Source: Gammaproteobacteria bacterium (GTDB lineage Bacteria > Pseudomonadota > Gammaproteobacteria > Pseudomonadales > Balneatricaceae). Taken from it: a stretch of DNA of 64,000 nt. The stretch lies in contig JASMLZ010000005.1 of the NCBI GenBank assembly GCA_030748435.1, positions 1 to 64,000 of the forward strand. Direction: 5' to 3'. Positions 31,334 to 41,930 of the stretch are shown piece by piece. The notes below the pieces were generated by a model. The model saw nothing but the letters and a program-made list of their open reading frames with translations, searched no databases and had not been told where the DNA came from. The first letter of the stretch is position 1, and each line of letters starts with the position of its first letter. Made by a program: the position numbers and the translations under genes.

Positions 31334-31750
31334 CTAATAGGTCATGCAGGCAGCATTTAACAGCCCCACAGCCACGGAGACTCCAGCTAGCATAATGCCC
31401 GCTGAAATCTCGTCATTATCAATACGCTCAACAATTTTAGGCATAAACGTAAAACGCAAGATAGCAAAGGCCAGCAATTGGGCAAGCAGGGCAACTATGC
31501 CCCAAATAACAAAATCCGGCACAGACACGGAGTTACTGGCGGCCCCCGCCAGGGCAATAGCAAAACCAATCACTGCACCGGCCAAACCGATTGCCGCAGC
31601 CACACTTTGACGCTCTTTTACCAACTGCCATTCGTCATGTGGTGTCACCAGCGTATATGCCCACTTAAAGCCCAACAACAAAATTAATGACACGCCAAAG
31701 TAGATGACAAAATCTGCCAGACCCATTAATGACTGCTGCAATAATTCCAT
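31334..31750 (-). CDS. DUF350 (YjfL-like) membrane protein
   Basis: Four-TM DUF350 pattern: LLLGFKWAYTLVTPHDEWQLVKERQSVAAAIGLAGAVIGFAIALAGAA...GIMLAGVSVAVGLLNAACMTY. Confidence 0.85.
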   Translation of the reverse strand: MELLQQSLMGLADFVIYFGVSLILLLGFKWAYTLVTPHDEWQLVKERQSVAAAIGLAGAVIGFAIALAGAASNSVSVPDFVIWGIVALLAQLLAFAILRFTFMPKIVERIDNDEISAGIMLAGVSVAVGLLNAACMTY

Positions 31751-31790
31751 ATATGTTTCCTCTTACTTAACTCTACCAACGAGCAACTGA

Positions 31791-32861
31791 TTATTGCGCC
31801 AACTCTTGCAGCGCCCAACCCATAGCTGGCGTATACCATTCGCCCAATGTGGATTGCAGGCATTGCAAGGAGTTAAGCAGCTGCTGCCGATCGCCCATGG
31901 CAAAATTAATATGCCCAACCTTGCGTGCCGGCCGCACCTCTTTGCCATACCAAAACACTTCGGCACCGGGTATAGCCAACCACTTATGATTGTAGTCAAC
32001 GCCTATCAGATTAACCATTATACTTTGCTGCTTTACGACCGCTGGTCCTAGAGGCAAATCGGCAATGGCCCGCACATGGTATTCAAACTGGCTGATACTG
32101 GCTCCGGCCTGAGTCCAGTGCCCACTGTTATGTACGCGTGGCGCCAACTCATTGATCAGTAGGTCATCACCTACCCGAAAGCATTCCATGGCCATTACAC
32201 CTACATAGTCCAGATCATCCATAATGCTGGCTAACATGGTTTCAGCCTTATTTTGCAGATGTTGCAGACGTGCTAAAGGCGCTATAGTTACGGCTAAAAT
32301 ACCATCCTGATGATGATTTAATGCCAGAGGATAGAAATAACACTCACCAGCGCGATTACGCACCCCAACCACAGACACTTCTTCATCAAAACCAATGGCC
32401 TGTTCGGCAATCACCTTGTTGTGCCAACCATCCGGGATGACAGTGCCCTTATCTTGCTGCAACCAAAGCTGACCGCGACCATCAAAACCACCGCTGCGCT
32501 GTTTTAACAATACTCGCGCACCATAAGCAGCATGCAGACCGACAGCACTCTGACCGGATGCCACCAGTTGCCAGGGAGCCGTCGGCAAGTGCAAACGATC
32601 AAGCAATTGTTTTTGCGTCACTCGATCGGCAACCAAACCAAATATATCGCGGTTAACAAAATTATCATGGGCAGCAAGCTGGTCTGTCGCCTGAGTTGCC
32701 GGCCACTGTTCCCGTTCCGCAGTAATAATATCATCAGTTGCCAAATCCAGATGGCTGTCATCTTCAATATCCACAGCCACCAAATCAACTGCCAAAGGCT
32801 GTGCCGCATGCTTTAACATGGCACCCAATTGACCGGCACCCAATACCCACACACGACTCAT
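31791..32861 (-). CDS. purK: N5-carboxyaminoimidazole ribonucleotide synthase
   Basis: VWVLGAGQLGAMLKHAA; ATP-grasp motifs; adjacent to purE. Confidence 0.93.
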   Translation of the reverse strand: MSRVWVLGAGQLGAMLKHAAQPLAVDLVAVDIEDDSHLDLATDDIITAEREQWPATQATDQLAAHDNFVNRDIFGLVADRVTQKQLLDRLHLPTAPWQLVASGQSAVGLHAAYGARVLLKQRSGGFDGRGQLWLQQDKGTVIPDGWHNKVIAEQAIGFDEEVSVVGVRNRAGECYFYPLALNHHQDGILAVTIAPLARLQHLQNKAETMLASIMDDLDYVGVMAMECFRVGDDLLINELAPRVHNSGHWTQAGASISQFEYHVRAIADLPLGPAVVKQQSIMVNLIGVDYNHKWLAIPGAEVFWYGKEVRPARKVGHINFAMGDRQQLLNSLQCLQSTLGEWYTPAMGWALQELAQ

Positions 32862-33352
32862 TAATTTTGCCTCGGATCTGGATGATCTAAAATCGTCTGG
32901 GTCTGCTCACTGCGGAAGTCTTCCACGCGCTGCGCCAGTTCGACATCATGATTAGCCAACATTTGGCAGGCCAGTAAACCCGCATTAAACGCACCGGCAC
33001 CACCAATAGCCAAGCTGCCTACAGCTACCCCGCGTGGCATCTGTACTATCGAATAAAGGCTATCAACCCCGCTTAGGGCTTTGCTTTGCACTGGCACGCC
33101 CAATACCGGCAACCGCGTTTTCGAGGCCACCATGCCGGGCAGATGGGCTGCGCCCCCGGCACCAGCAATAATCACTTCAATACCGCGCTCTGCCGCCGCT
33201 GCAGAGAAAGACATTAGCTTATCCGGAGTACGGTGGGCAGACACCACTTCCACTTCATATGCCACTCCCAGGCGATCCATAATAGCGGTGGCTTCCTGCA
33301 TGGTGGGCCAATCACTCTTGGACCCCATAATGACGGCAACTTTAGCATTCAC
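32861..33352 (-). CDS. purE: N5-carboxyaminoimidazole ribonucleotide mutase
   Basis: [52 protein letters not shown]. Confidence 0.95.
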   Translation of the reverse strand: MNAKVAVIMGSKSDWPTMQEATAIMDRLGVAYEVEVVSAHRTPDKLMSFSAAAAERGIEVIIAGAGGAAHLPGMVASKTRLPVLGVPVQSKALSGVDSLYSIVQMPRGVAVGSLAIGGAGAFNAGLLACQMLANHDVELAQRVEDFRSEQTQTILDHPDPRQN

Positions 33353-33478
33353 TGTTAAGACTCCTGCAATGGGTTATACAATTAGATAGGTAGCAAAAGC
33401 TGGGTATTTTATCATAGCACTAGTCTCTATGGGGCATATTTACCAGCCTAGTATATACATACAGATATTGGTGCATAA

Positions 33479-34519
33479 TCAGGTCTGTTTGCGGCTGCTT
33501 GACGGGGTCTTATTAAAGAACTGGCGATAACATTTGGAGAAGTGGGGATAGGACACAAAGCCGCAGGCCAGGGAAATATCACTCATGCTCAATTGGGTTT
33601 GCTGCAGTAACTGATGGGCACGCTTTAACCGCAACTCCAGATAATAACGGGTGGGGGTACTGCCCAGATAGCGCTGAAACAGGCGCTCTACCTGACGCCG
33701 CGTAATACCCACCAAAGTGGCTATTTCTTCCGGCGTAAGCATTTCTTCCATATTGTTTTCCATCAGCCCAATCACGTCTTTTAGATTCTGTGGCAATGGC
33801 ATTTCCGAAGGGTCATGCAAGAAGGCGGGCTCATCCGTATCGTTAATACGATCACAGGTCAGAATATCGCATATACCCCGCACAAATTGTTTACCCTGAC
33901 TGCTGGCAATCAATTCCAGCATCATATCCAAAGAGCTATTGCCACCGGCACAGGTAAAGTAATTATCATGGATAACATAGGCGCGATCTTTAACATCAAC
34001 ACGACTGAACAACTCCCGCAAACTGGCCCTGTTTTCACGGTGCACAGCGCAGGGGACGCCATCTAATAAGCCTGCGTGGGCGAGGGCAAAAACCCCATTC
34101 CACAAGGAACCCAAGGCCAAACCTTTTATCTCTGGGCGACGCAGCAAACGGGTTAGATTACTATCAGCCTGCAGGTCAACACGCAAACCACCACACACCA
34201 CCAGCGCATCAAGGTGCTGCCAATTCAGCTTTGCCAGTGGTGCATCAACTACCGCCGAAAAACCCAAATCACCACAGATTGCGGTGCCGTCAACCGATAC
34301 TAATTGATAACTAAATAGCTCCGATTCGGCCAACAGATTGGCCGTGCGCAAGGCATCAATAGCTGCTGTCAGGGCCATCATGGAAAAATTTTCCAATAAC
34401 AAAAAGGCAAAATTGCGCAATTCACCATTGGCTTTGTTAACGATTGGTGTTGATGCTGCAGCAGTTGGCAGCATATCACCTGCGTGTTGATCTAGGTTAG
34501 AGTCTGACATAGTTGGCAA
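33479..34519 (-). CDS. GATase1-like AraC-family regulator (GlxA/CdhR/GbdR type)
   Basis: N-terminal DJ-1/PfpI-like domain and C-terminal AraC HTH (ITRRQVERLFQRYLGSTPTRYYLELRLKRAHQLLQQTQLSMSDISLACGF). Confidence 0.87.
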   Translation of the reverse strand: MPTMSDSNLDQHAGDMLPTAAASTPIVNKANGELRNFAFLLLENFSMMALTAAIDALRTANLLAESELFSYQLVSVDGTAICGDLGFSAVVDAPLAKLNWQHLDALVVCGGLRVDLQADSNLTRLLRRPEIKGLALGSLWNGVFALAHAGLLDGVPCAVHRENRASLRELFSRVDVKDRAYVIHDNYFTCAGGNSSLDMMLELIASSQGKQFVRGICDILTCDRINDTDEPAFLHDPSEMPLPQNLKDVIGLMENNMEEMLTPEEIATLVGITRRQVERLFQRYLGSTPTRYYLELRLKRAHQLLQQTQLSMSDISLACGFVSYPHFSKCYRQFFNKTPSSSRKQT

Positions 34520-34787
34520 CAGGTATATTAACTGCCCCTAAAATTACTAAATTGGCCGGATTTTATCATAACTGCTATTATCCTAAAAACCTCAGTTGAT
34601 CGTTTATACCTTGGCTAAGATATTGAAATGCCATGATAATGGCGATCTGTTCTATGCATTTGGCAGATGAATGCAGAAACACCCCAATCTTTTGCCCTGC
34701 GACTGACCTCAAAGTCAGACTGGACAAGGGCAAGGGATCAGGCACAATAAGCCCTTTGTTACTATCTTGTTACTATAGAGAAGCGCC

Positions 34788-35633
34788 ATGAACTTTACCG
34801 GTACTAAATCCTACGTTGCTACCAAAGATCTGCAAATGGCGGTGAATGCTGCTGTTGCTCTGGAACGTCCTTTGTTAATCAAAGGGGAACCGGGTACGGG
34901 AAAAACCTTACTTGCAGAGCAGGTTGCACAGGCTTTGGGTATGGAATTGCTACAGTGGCATATAAAATCCACCACCAAAGCCCAGCAAGGCCTTTATGAA
35001 TATGACGCTGTCTCTCGCTTGCGCGATTCCCAGCTGGGCAATGACAAGGTACAGGACGTCAATAACTACATTAAGCAGGGCAAGCTGTGGCAAGCCTTTG
35101 GTGCCGACGAAAAAGTGGTATTGTTAATTGACGAAATTGACAAAGCTGACATTGAGTTCCCTAATGATCTGCTGGTGGAATTGGACAAAATGGAGTTCTA
35201 TGTCTACGAAACTGGAGAGCGAGTCGTTGCCAAACAGCGTCCTGTGGTCATCATTACCAGCAATAATGAAAAGGAGCTGCCCGATGCCTTCTTACGGCGC
35301 TGTTTTTTCCATTATATCAACTTTCCGGACAAGGCTACTATGAGTGCCATTATTGATGTCCATTACCCGCACCTAAATACTAAATTGGTAGCTGAAGCGA
35401 TGGAAATCTTTTTTGACCTGCGTGAGATACCGGGCCTAAAAAAGAAACCATCAACATCAGAATTGATTGACTGGCTTAAGTTGCTTATGGCCGATCACAT
35501 TCCGGAAGATATTCTTACCAACCGGGACCAGACCAAGGCCATACCACCTTTATACGGTGCCCTGTTGAAAAACGAGCAGGATGTGCAACTGCTTGAGCGC
35601 TTGGCCTTTATGTCAAGAAGCCAAAGGCGCTAG
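34788..35633 (+). CDS. MoxR-type AAA+ ATPase
   Basis: LLIKGEPGTGKTLLAEQVAQALG; VVLLIDEIDKADIEFPNDLLVELD; VIITSNNEKELPDAFLRRC. Confidence 0.92.
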   Translation: MNFTGTKSYVATKDLQMAVNAAVALERPLLIKGEPGTGKTLLAEQVAQALGMELLQWHIKSTTKAQQGLYEYDAVSRLRDSQLGNDKVQDVNNYIKQGKLWQAFGADEKVVLLIDEIDKADIEFPNDLLVELDKMEFYVYETGERVVAKQRPVVIITSNNEKELPDAFLRRCFFHYINFPDKATMSAIIDVHYPHLNTKLVAEAMEIFFDLREIPGLKKKPSTSELIDWLKLLMADHIPEDILTNRDQTKAIPPLYGALLKNEQDVQLLERLAFMSRSQRR

Positions 35634-35649
35634 TAAGTACCAACCCACC

Positions 35650-36825
35650 ATGTTAATTAACTTTTTCTATACCCTTAAACAGGCCCAGATACCGGTTTCC
35701 GTAAAGGAATATCTGGTGCTGCTCGAAGCCATGCAAAAGCATCTGGCTTTTGCCGATATGGAAGCCTTCTATTATCTGGCGCGCACCTGTCTGGTTAAGG
35801 ACGAGACCCATTTTGATAAATTTGACCGGGTTTTCGGCGCCTATTTTAAAGAGCTGGAAGACCTGCAGGGTTTGCTTGAAACATTGATTCCCGAAGACTG
35901 GCTCCGGGCTGAGTTTGAGAAACATCTGAGCGCAGAAGAAAAGGCCAAAATTCAGTCTCTGGGCGGTCTGGAAGAACTGCTGGAAACCTTTAAGAAGCGA
36001 CTCGAAGAACAGGAAAAACGCCACGCTGGTGGCAGTAAATGGGTCGGCACCGGTGGCACGTCGCCGTTTGGTCATAGTGGCTATCATCCTGAAGGCATTC
36101 GTGTGGGTGGCGAAAGCCGCAACAAAAGTGCCGTTAAGGTATGGGAACAACGCCAGTTTCGTAATCTGGATGACAGCGTCGAGCTAGGCACCCGCAACCT
36201 GAAAGTAGCTCTACGTAAACTGCGCCAATTTGCCCGCACCGGAGCCGCCGAAGAACTCGATCTGGATAACACCATTAGCGCCACGGCAAAAAATGCCGGT
36301 ATGCTGGACTTAAAACTGGTACCAGAACGCCATAACGCCGTTAAAGTACTGTTATTACTCGATGTAGGGGGCTCTATGGATCCTTATGTCAGAGTTTGTG
36401 AAGAGTTATTTGCAGCCTGCCGTTCTGAATTCAAGCATCTCAAACATTTCTATTTCCATAATTTTACCTACGAAACCTTGTGGACCGACAATCTGCGCCG
36501 TAATCAACAGCGCACTCCCCTGTATGATATTTTGCATACCTATGGCAAAGACTATAAGGTTATTCTGGTCGGTGACGCCTCCATGGCGCCCTACGAAATC
36601 AGCTCGCCATATGGCAGCGTTGAGCATATGAATCAGGAACCCGGCGCCGTCTGGATGCAGCGTCTAACCCAACATTTTGACAAGGTCGCCTGGCTCAATC
36701 CAGTCAATGAACAGCACTGGGGCTATACCCATTCCATTGGCTTAACTCAGCAACTGATCGATAACAAAATGTATCCGCTAACACTGGCCGGGCTAAGTGA
36801 AGCGATTCGGCATTTGGCTAAGTAG
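35650..36825 (+). CDS. VWA domain protein (CoxE-like), partner of MoxR
   Basis: Start placed at MLINFFYTLKQAQIPVSVKEYL; VWA domain with MIDAS-like LLLDVGGSMD. Confidence 0.9.
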   Translation: MLINFFYTLKQAQIPVSVKEYLVLLEAMQKHLAFADMEAFYYLARTCLVKDETHFDKFDRVFGAYFKELEDLQGLLETLIPEDWLRAEFEKHLSAEEKAKIQSLGGLEELLETFKKRLEEQEKRHAGGSKWVGTGGTSPFGHSGYHPEGIRVGGESRNKSAVKVWEQRQFRNLDDSVELGTRNLKVALRKLRQFARTGAAEELDLDNTISATAKNAGMLDLKLVPERHNAVKVLLLLDVGGSMDPYVRVCEELFAACRSEFKHLKHFYFHNFTYETLWTDNLRRNQQRTPLYDILHTYGKDYKVILVGDASMAPYEISSPYGSVEHMNQEPGAVWMQRLTQHFDKVAWLNPVNEQHWGYTHSIGLTQQLIDNKMYPLTLAGLSEAIRHLAK

Positions 36826-36852
36826 CTAGGTATTACCTTGGGCAGCACTATC

Positions 36853-37890
36853 ATGGTATCTGACATAAACGATGATCCAGTATTATGTACCTGTGAAAAC
36901 ATTACCAGAAGTCAGATTATAGCCGCCATCAAAGCTGGCCATCAGGATTTTCGCCGCCTGCGCCAGCAGCTCAATATTGCCTCTGAATGCGGCAATTGTT
37001 ATCGTCCTGTACTAAACCTAATGCGGGCTTATGCGCCCCCCAAAAAAAGGAAGCTGACCATGCCTAAGGATCGCCATTTCCCCATGCCATGGAAGCACTT
37101 TAGCCATGCCAAGCTGGAGCAAGAGTACTCCCCCAGCTCCTGTATCAGCGACATCATGGTGTATATCCAGCAGTATATAAATGATTCCAAACAGGCTAAA
37201 CAAAGCCTGCAGCATCAGGCCAATCTAAACTTTGGCGACAACCTGTGCCAAGGGCTGGACTATTTCCCTGGCCAACCAGGCGCACCCCTGCTCGTCTATA
37301 TTCACGGTGGTTACTGGCAAGAACTAAGCAAAAATGAATCCTGCTTTATGGCCCCGGCACTGGTCGCCTTGGGTTACCATGTGGCGGTGCTGGACTATAC
37401 TCTGGCCCCACAAGCCAGCATAAACATGATGATTCAACAGTGCTGTCAAGCTATCAACTGGATTGGGCAGCAGACGTGGCACTGCAACTTTGAACAGATC
37501 ATTCTCAGTGGCAGTTCCGCCGGCGCCCATCTGGCGGCTTGTGTATTGCAGGCGGCAGCCCAAGGCCAATACCACCTTAGTGCCAACACTTTTGCCAAGG
37601 CCATCCTGTTTAGCGGCATCTATGATCTACGCCCATTGGTAGGAACCTATATCAACCAGCCTCTTGGGCTGGACTTAAGTCAGGCCACCAAGTTAAGCCC
37701 GGGACTTAGGCACAACCACCAATTGCCCCCATGTCAGCTGATCTGGGGAGCCAACGAAACGGCTGAATTCAAACGCCAGAGTCAGCAATATGCCCAATTC
37801 TTAGAGGCCGACGGGGTGTCATGCCAGACCGCAGAAATAACCAACCGCAACCATTTTGATGTGGTTTATGCACTGACCTCACTGATCTAA
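36853..37890 (+). CDS. Bfd-like [2Fe-2S] domain fused to alpha/beta-hydrolase (arylformamidase/kynurenine formamidase-like); internal start at 37060 possible
   Basis: N-term CTCENITRSQIIAAIKAGHQDFRRLRQQLNIASECGNC (CxC...CxxC); C-term YIHGGYWQELSKNESCF, SGSSAGAHLAA, HFDVV. Confidence 0.82.
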   Translation: MVSDINDDPVLCTCENITRSQIIAAIKAGHQDFRRLRQQLNIASECGNCYRPVLNLMRAYAPPKKRKLTMPKDRHFPMPWKHFSHAKLEQEYSPSSCISDIMVYIQQYINDSKQAKQSLQHQANLNFGDNLCQGLDYFPGQPGAPLLVYIHGGYWQELSKNESCFMAPALVALGYHVAVLDYTLAPQASINMMIQQCCQAINWIGQQTWHCNFEQIILSGSSAGAHLAACVLQAAAQGQYHLSANTFAKAILFSGIYDLRPLVGTYINQPLGLDLSQATKLSPGLRHNHQLPPCQLIWGANETAEFKRQSQQYAQFLEADGVSCQTAEITNRNHFDVVYALTSLI

Positions 37891-37956
37891 ACGTAAAGCC
37901 GTGTTGCGACGGTAAAAATAAACAGCAAAATGCCAAATATAAGCTAGACTTGAGAC

Positions 37957-38232
37957 ATGAAAAGGATTTTCACACGCCCTCAAGTTACCATTGTGCTAAC
38001 AGCCATTCTGCTAGCTGGCTGTAGCATGCCCGCCAAGCATAAGGCTCAGACTGACATGGCAGCGCGGATCTATACCCAACTGGCCACTCATTATTGGCAG
38101 CAAGGCTATACCGATATAGCCCTCAATCGGCTGGCTTTAGCCCTGCAGCAAAGCCCGGATTACCTGCCAGCCCAGAAGCTGTTGCAGGAAATTGAGCAGC
38201 AACAAACAACTCCAAAGCCATTGCAAGAATGA
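37957..38232 (+). CDS. Small putative lipoprotein with TPR-like segment
   Basis: Lipobox ILLAGC followed by ARIYTQLATHYWQQGYTDIALNRLALALQQSPDYLPAQ. Confidence 0.65.
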   Translation: MKRIFTRPQVTIVLTAILLAGCSMPAKHKAQTDMAARIYTQLATHYWQQGYTDIALNRLALALQQSPDYLPAQKLLQEIEQQQTTPKPLQE

Positions 38233-38363
38233 AAATACCGACACTTATCAAACTAAGTAAGCAAGCTGGTAAGCCAACTGGTTTATTTTCAGTTAAGGAA
38301 CTGTATTTATTCACCGCCTTGGTTATAATCAGTCATAATTAATGCAATAGTGGAATATTCGTT

Positions 38364-38813
38364 ATGCACCAGTACCTAAAGGCAATGATCATAGTGGGGC
38401 TTGGTTTTGGCCTGCTGACAGCCTGCGCAGCACCAATCACCCAAATACCAGGCGGTGCAGAGGGCCAAACACTAAACTCCAGCGACCCACAAGTAGCCAA
38501 CTCCTATGCTGATATTCCGATTCCTTTGGATGATGTGCTGATAGTCAGTGAATCGCTACTGTTAAACACCGGCGAACAGTGGATTGGGCGGGCAGTGTTC
38601 CGCTCCAAGCTAAACACCACACAGGCTTTCGATTACTTCCACCAGCATATGTCTACCCATGGCTGGATCAGCATCACCTCGGTACAGTCCGAAGTATCGG
38701 TACTAACCTTTGAAAAAGCTAACCGGGTAGCTACTGTGCAAATCAAAAAACGTGCTGTCTCAGGCTCAGAAATCAAGGTTACTGTGACACCACGTGAAGT
38801 AGCTAATAACTAA
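38364..38813 (+). CDS. Putative lipoprotein
   Basis: Signal with GLLTACAAP lipobox; conserved-looking DVLIVSESLLLNTGEQWIGRAVF. Confidence 0.65.
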   Translation: MHQYLKAMIIVGLGFGLLTACAAPITQIPGGAEGQTLNSSDPQVANSYADIPIPLDDVLIVSESLLLNTGEQWIGRAVFRSKLNTTQAFDYFHQHMSTHGWISITSVQSEVSVLTFEKANRVATVQIKKRAVSGSEIKVTVTPREVANN

Positions 38814-38855
38814 CACACCAGACCATACTAATTTATGGTCTGTAAAATAAAAGCC

Positions 38856-38940
38856 TGTAGGTCGGACTCGGCGTGCCCCGTGAGCGCAGCGAGTGCTTTG
38901 GGTATTAGTCCGACATTGTCGGGTTAAGACCCGACCTACA
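38856..38940. repeat. REPIN-like paired inverted repeat
   Basis: TGTAGGTCGG (38856-38865) mirrored by CCGACCTACA (38931-38940); right arm forms GTCGGGT-TAAG-ACCCGAC hairpin, left arm GTCGGACT...AGTCCGAC; GTAG tags at both ends. Confidence 0.7.
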
Positions 38941-38969
38941 TTTAGATTAAAGCCTGATCGACAGACGGA

Positions 38970-40439
38970 CTATATACCCAGTTCTTCCCATATGGCATCC
39001 ACTCTGGCCTTAACCTCAGCATCCATGGTGATGGGCTGGCCCCATTCGCGATCCGTTTCACCGGGCCACTTGTTGGTGGCATCCATACCCATCTTTGAAC
39101 CCAGACCAGAGACAGGCGAAGCGAAGTCCAAATAGTCGATGGGGGTGTTGCTGATTAAGGTAGTATCTCGCGCTGGATCCATGCGCGTCGTCATAGCCCA
39201 AATGACATCATTCCAGTCACGGGCGTTGACATCATCGTCGGTTACGATAACAAACTTGGTATACATAAACTGCCGCAGAAAAGACCAAACCCCCATCATC
39301 ACCCGCTTGGCATGACCAGGATACTGTTTCTTGATGGTCACCACGGCCATACGATAAGAACAGCCTTCAGGCGGTAAATAGAAGTCGACTATTTCAGGGA
39401 ACTGTTTTTGTAAAAGCGGTATAAATACCTCATTCAGGGCGACCCCCAGCACAGCTGGTTCATCGGGTGGCCGGCCCGTGTAGGTGCTATGGTAAATGGG
39501 ATCATGGCGATGGGTTATGCGGGTCACGGTGAACACCGGAAAGCTGTCCACCTCATTGTAATAGCCCGTATGGTCGCCAAATGGTCCTTCGTCAGCCATA
39601 TCATCAGGGGCAATATGACCTTCCAGAATATACTCAGCACTGGCTGGCACCTGCAGATCACAGGTTAGGCATTTGGCTACTTCGGTTTTACCACCACGCA
39701 GTAAACCGGCAAAGGCATATTCGCTCAAACTATCCGGCACTGGTGTGACAGCACCCAAAATAGTGGCTGGGTCAGCACCCAAAGCAACAGCCACAGGAAA
39801 GGGTTCGCCTGGATGCTGTCGCTGCCAATCACGCAAGTCCAGTGCGCCACCACGATGGGATAACCAGCGCATAATCAGGCGGTTTTTGCCAATCACCTGC
39901 TGGCGATAAATTCCCAAATTCTGCCGCGCTTTATGCGGGCCTCGGGTTATCACTAACGGCCAGGTTACCAAGGGGCCAGCATCACCCGGCCAACAGGTTT
40001 GGATGGGCAGTTGTGACAAGTCAACAGCATCACCCTCCAATACCACTTGCTGACAAGCCGGGCGTGTGACCAGCTTGGGCCCCATATTTAATACCTGCTT
40101 ATACAGGGGCAACTTGTCGAGGGCGTCTTTAAACCCCTTGGGGGGCTCAGGCTCTTTCAGGGTAGCCAACAGCTTACCAATATCACGCAAACTGCTCACA
40201 GCTTCAGCGCCCATACCCATAGCTACCCGTTTTGGCGTGCCAAACAGGTTAGCCAAAACTGGCACAGTATAGCCTTTGGGGTTCTCGAACAGCAGTGCGG
40301 GCCCTTCGGCCCGCAGGGTACGATCACAGATTTCGGTCATTTCCAGATAGGGATCAACAGGTGTTTGAATACGTTTCAATTCACCCTGTTGCTCAAGGGT
40401 AGCGATAAAATCGCGCAGGTCCTTATATTTTAGTGTCAT
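38970..40439 (-). CDS. ubiD: UbiD-family decarboxylase (4-hydroxy-3-polyprenylbenzoate decarboxylase)
   Basis: [55 protein letters not shown]. Confidence 0.95.
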   Translation of the reverse strand: MTLKYKDLRDFIATLEQQGELKRIQTPVDPYLEMTEICDRTLRAEGPALLFENPKGYTVPVLANLFGTPKRVAMGMGAEAVSSLRDIGKLLATLKEPEPPKGFKDALDKLPLYKQVLNMGPKLVTRPACQQVVLEGDAVDLSQLPIQTCWPGDAGPLVTWPLVITRGPHKARQNLGIYRQQVIGKNRLIMRWLSHRGGALDLRDWQRQHPGEPFPVAVALGADPATILGAVTPVPDSLSEYAFAGLLRGGKTEVAKCLTCDLQVPASAEYILEGHIAPDDMADEGPFGDHTGYYNEVDSFPVFTVTRITHRHDPIYHSTYTGRPPDEPAVLGVALNEVFIPLLQKQFPEIVDFYLPPEGCSYRMAVVTIKKQYPGHAKRVMMGVWSFLRQFMYTKFVIVTDDDVNARDWNDVIWAMTTRMDPARDTTLISNTPIDYLDFASPVSGLGSKMGMDATNKWPGETDREWGQPITMDAEVKARVDAIWEELGI

Positions 40440-40457
40440 GACCGGAATCAATAAGGG

Positions 40458-41717
40458 TTATTTACGCTTCATGGACATAAAGAACTCTTCATTGGTCTTA
40501 AAGTCTTTCAACTTGTCAATCAAGAATTCAGTAGCGGCCACATCTTCCATTGGGTCCAGCAATTTACGTAAAATCCACATGCGTTGCAGTTCATCTTCAC
40601 GGGTCAAGAGTTCTTCACGACGCGTCGAAGACTTGCGAATATTGATGGCCGGGAAAACACGTTTTTCGGCAATACGGCGATCCAGATGCACTTCCGAGTT
40701 ACCCGTACCTTTAAATTCTTCAAAGATAACTTCGTCCATCTTGGATCCGGTTTCCGTTAGCGCTGTGGCAATAATAGTCAGGCTGCCCCCTTCTTCAATA
40801 TTACGGGCAGCACCAAAGAAACGTTTGGGACGTTCCAGAGCGTGAGCATCAACACCACCGGTTAACACCTTACCAGAAGAAGGCACTACGGTGTTGTAAG
40901 CCCTTGCCAAGCGCGTAATTGAGTCCAAAAGGATAACCACATCTTTCCTATGCTCCACCAGACGCTTGGCCTTTTCTACCACCATCTCGGCCACCTGAAC
41001 GTGACGCGAAGGCGGTTCATCAAAGGTACTGGCAACTACTTCACCCCGCACCGAACGACGCATGTCGGTAACTTCTTCCGGGCGCTCATCGATAAGCAAA
41101 ACGATAAGATAGCAATCGGGATTATTGCGGGTAATTGAGTGGGCGATATTTTGCAACATCAGGGTTTTACCAGCCTTGGGTGGCGATACCAGCAAAGCCC
41201 GCTGGCCTTTACCCATAGGTGATGTCAGGTCAATAACCCGAGCTGTCAAATCTTCGCTGGAGCCATTGCCCAGTTGCATATGCAGGCGTTCTTGAGCAAA
41301 CAGGGGTGTCAGGTTTTCAAACAATATTTTGTTTTTCGCTTGCTCTGGCGGCCCATAGTTAATATTGGCTACCTTTAGCAAGGCAAAATAACGCTCCCCA
41401 TCTTTGGGGGGACGAATTTTACCGTCAATACTGTCGCCAGTACGCAGATTAAAACGACGAATTTGCGATGGTGATACATAAATATCATCCGGACCCGCCA
41501 AATAAGAAGAATCGGCCGAGCGCAGAAAGCCAAAGCCATCCTGCAGGATTTCTAATACCCCTTGACCATAGATGTCTTCACCACTTTTGGCATGGCGTTT
41601 AAGGATGCTGAAGATAACGTCTTGCTTACGAGAGCGAGCGAGGTTATCAAGGCCCATTGTTTTTGCTATGTCTAGCAATTCGGGCATGGATTTCTTTTTT
41701 AGTTCGGTAAGATTCAT
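40458..41717 (-). CDS. rho: Transcription termination factor Rho
   Basis: [63 protein letters not shown]. Confidence 0.97.
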   Translation of the reverse strand: MNLTELKKKSMPELLDIAKTMGLDNLARSRKQDVIFSILKRHAKSGEDIYGQGVLEILQDGFGFLRSADSSYLAGPDDIYVSPSQIRRFNLRTGDSIDGKIRPPKDGERYFALLKVANINYGPPEQAKNKILFENLTPLFAQERLHMQLGNGSSEDLTARVIDLTSPMGKGQRALLVSPPKAGKTLMLQNIAHSITRNNPDCYLIVLLIDERPEEVTDMRRSVRGEVVASTFDEPPSRHVQVAEMVVEKAKRLVEHRKDVVILLDSITRLARAYNTVVPSSGKVLTGGVDAHALERPKRFFGAARNIEEGGSLTIIATALTETGSKMDEVIFEEFKGTGNSEVHLDRRIAEKRVFPAINIRKSSTRREELLTREDELQRMWILRKLLDPMEDVAATEFLIDKLKDFKTNEEFFMSMKRK

Positions 41718-41930
41718 AATATATTGGCGCCAGACAGGCAAAGAAAATAAAGCGATTAGAGTTTAATAACTATTGTATATATGATTTCGCGATGACGGGT
41801 GTCATTGGGAGAAAATAGACGTTCCGCACGTCTCGGTTAGAGTTTGTCGGATTCATGCCCTAATGTCAATGTTTCAAACCTGCGCCAAGTCACTTTTTTG
41901 CCGCCCTAGCCAACAATAGCCCCTAGAACA

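Noticed and set aside
41760-41900. Possible structured rho leader (GACGTTCCGCACGTC hairpin)
   Set aside because: Short weak stem; no competing structure or conserved element could be supported by eye.
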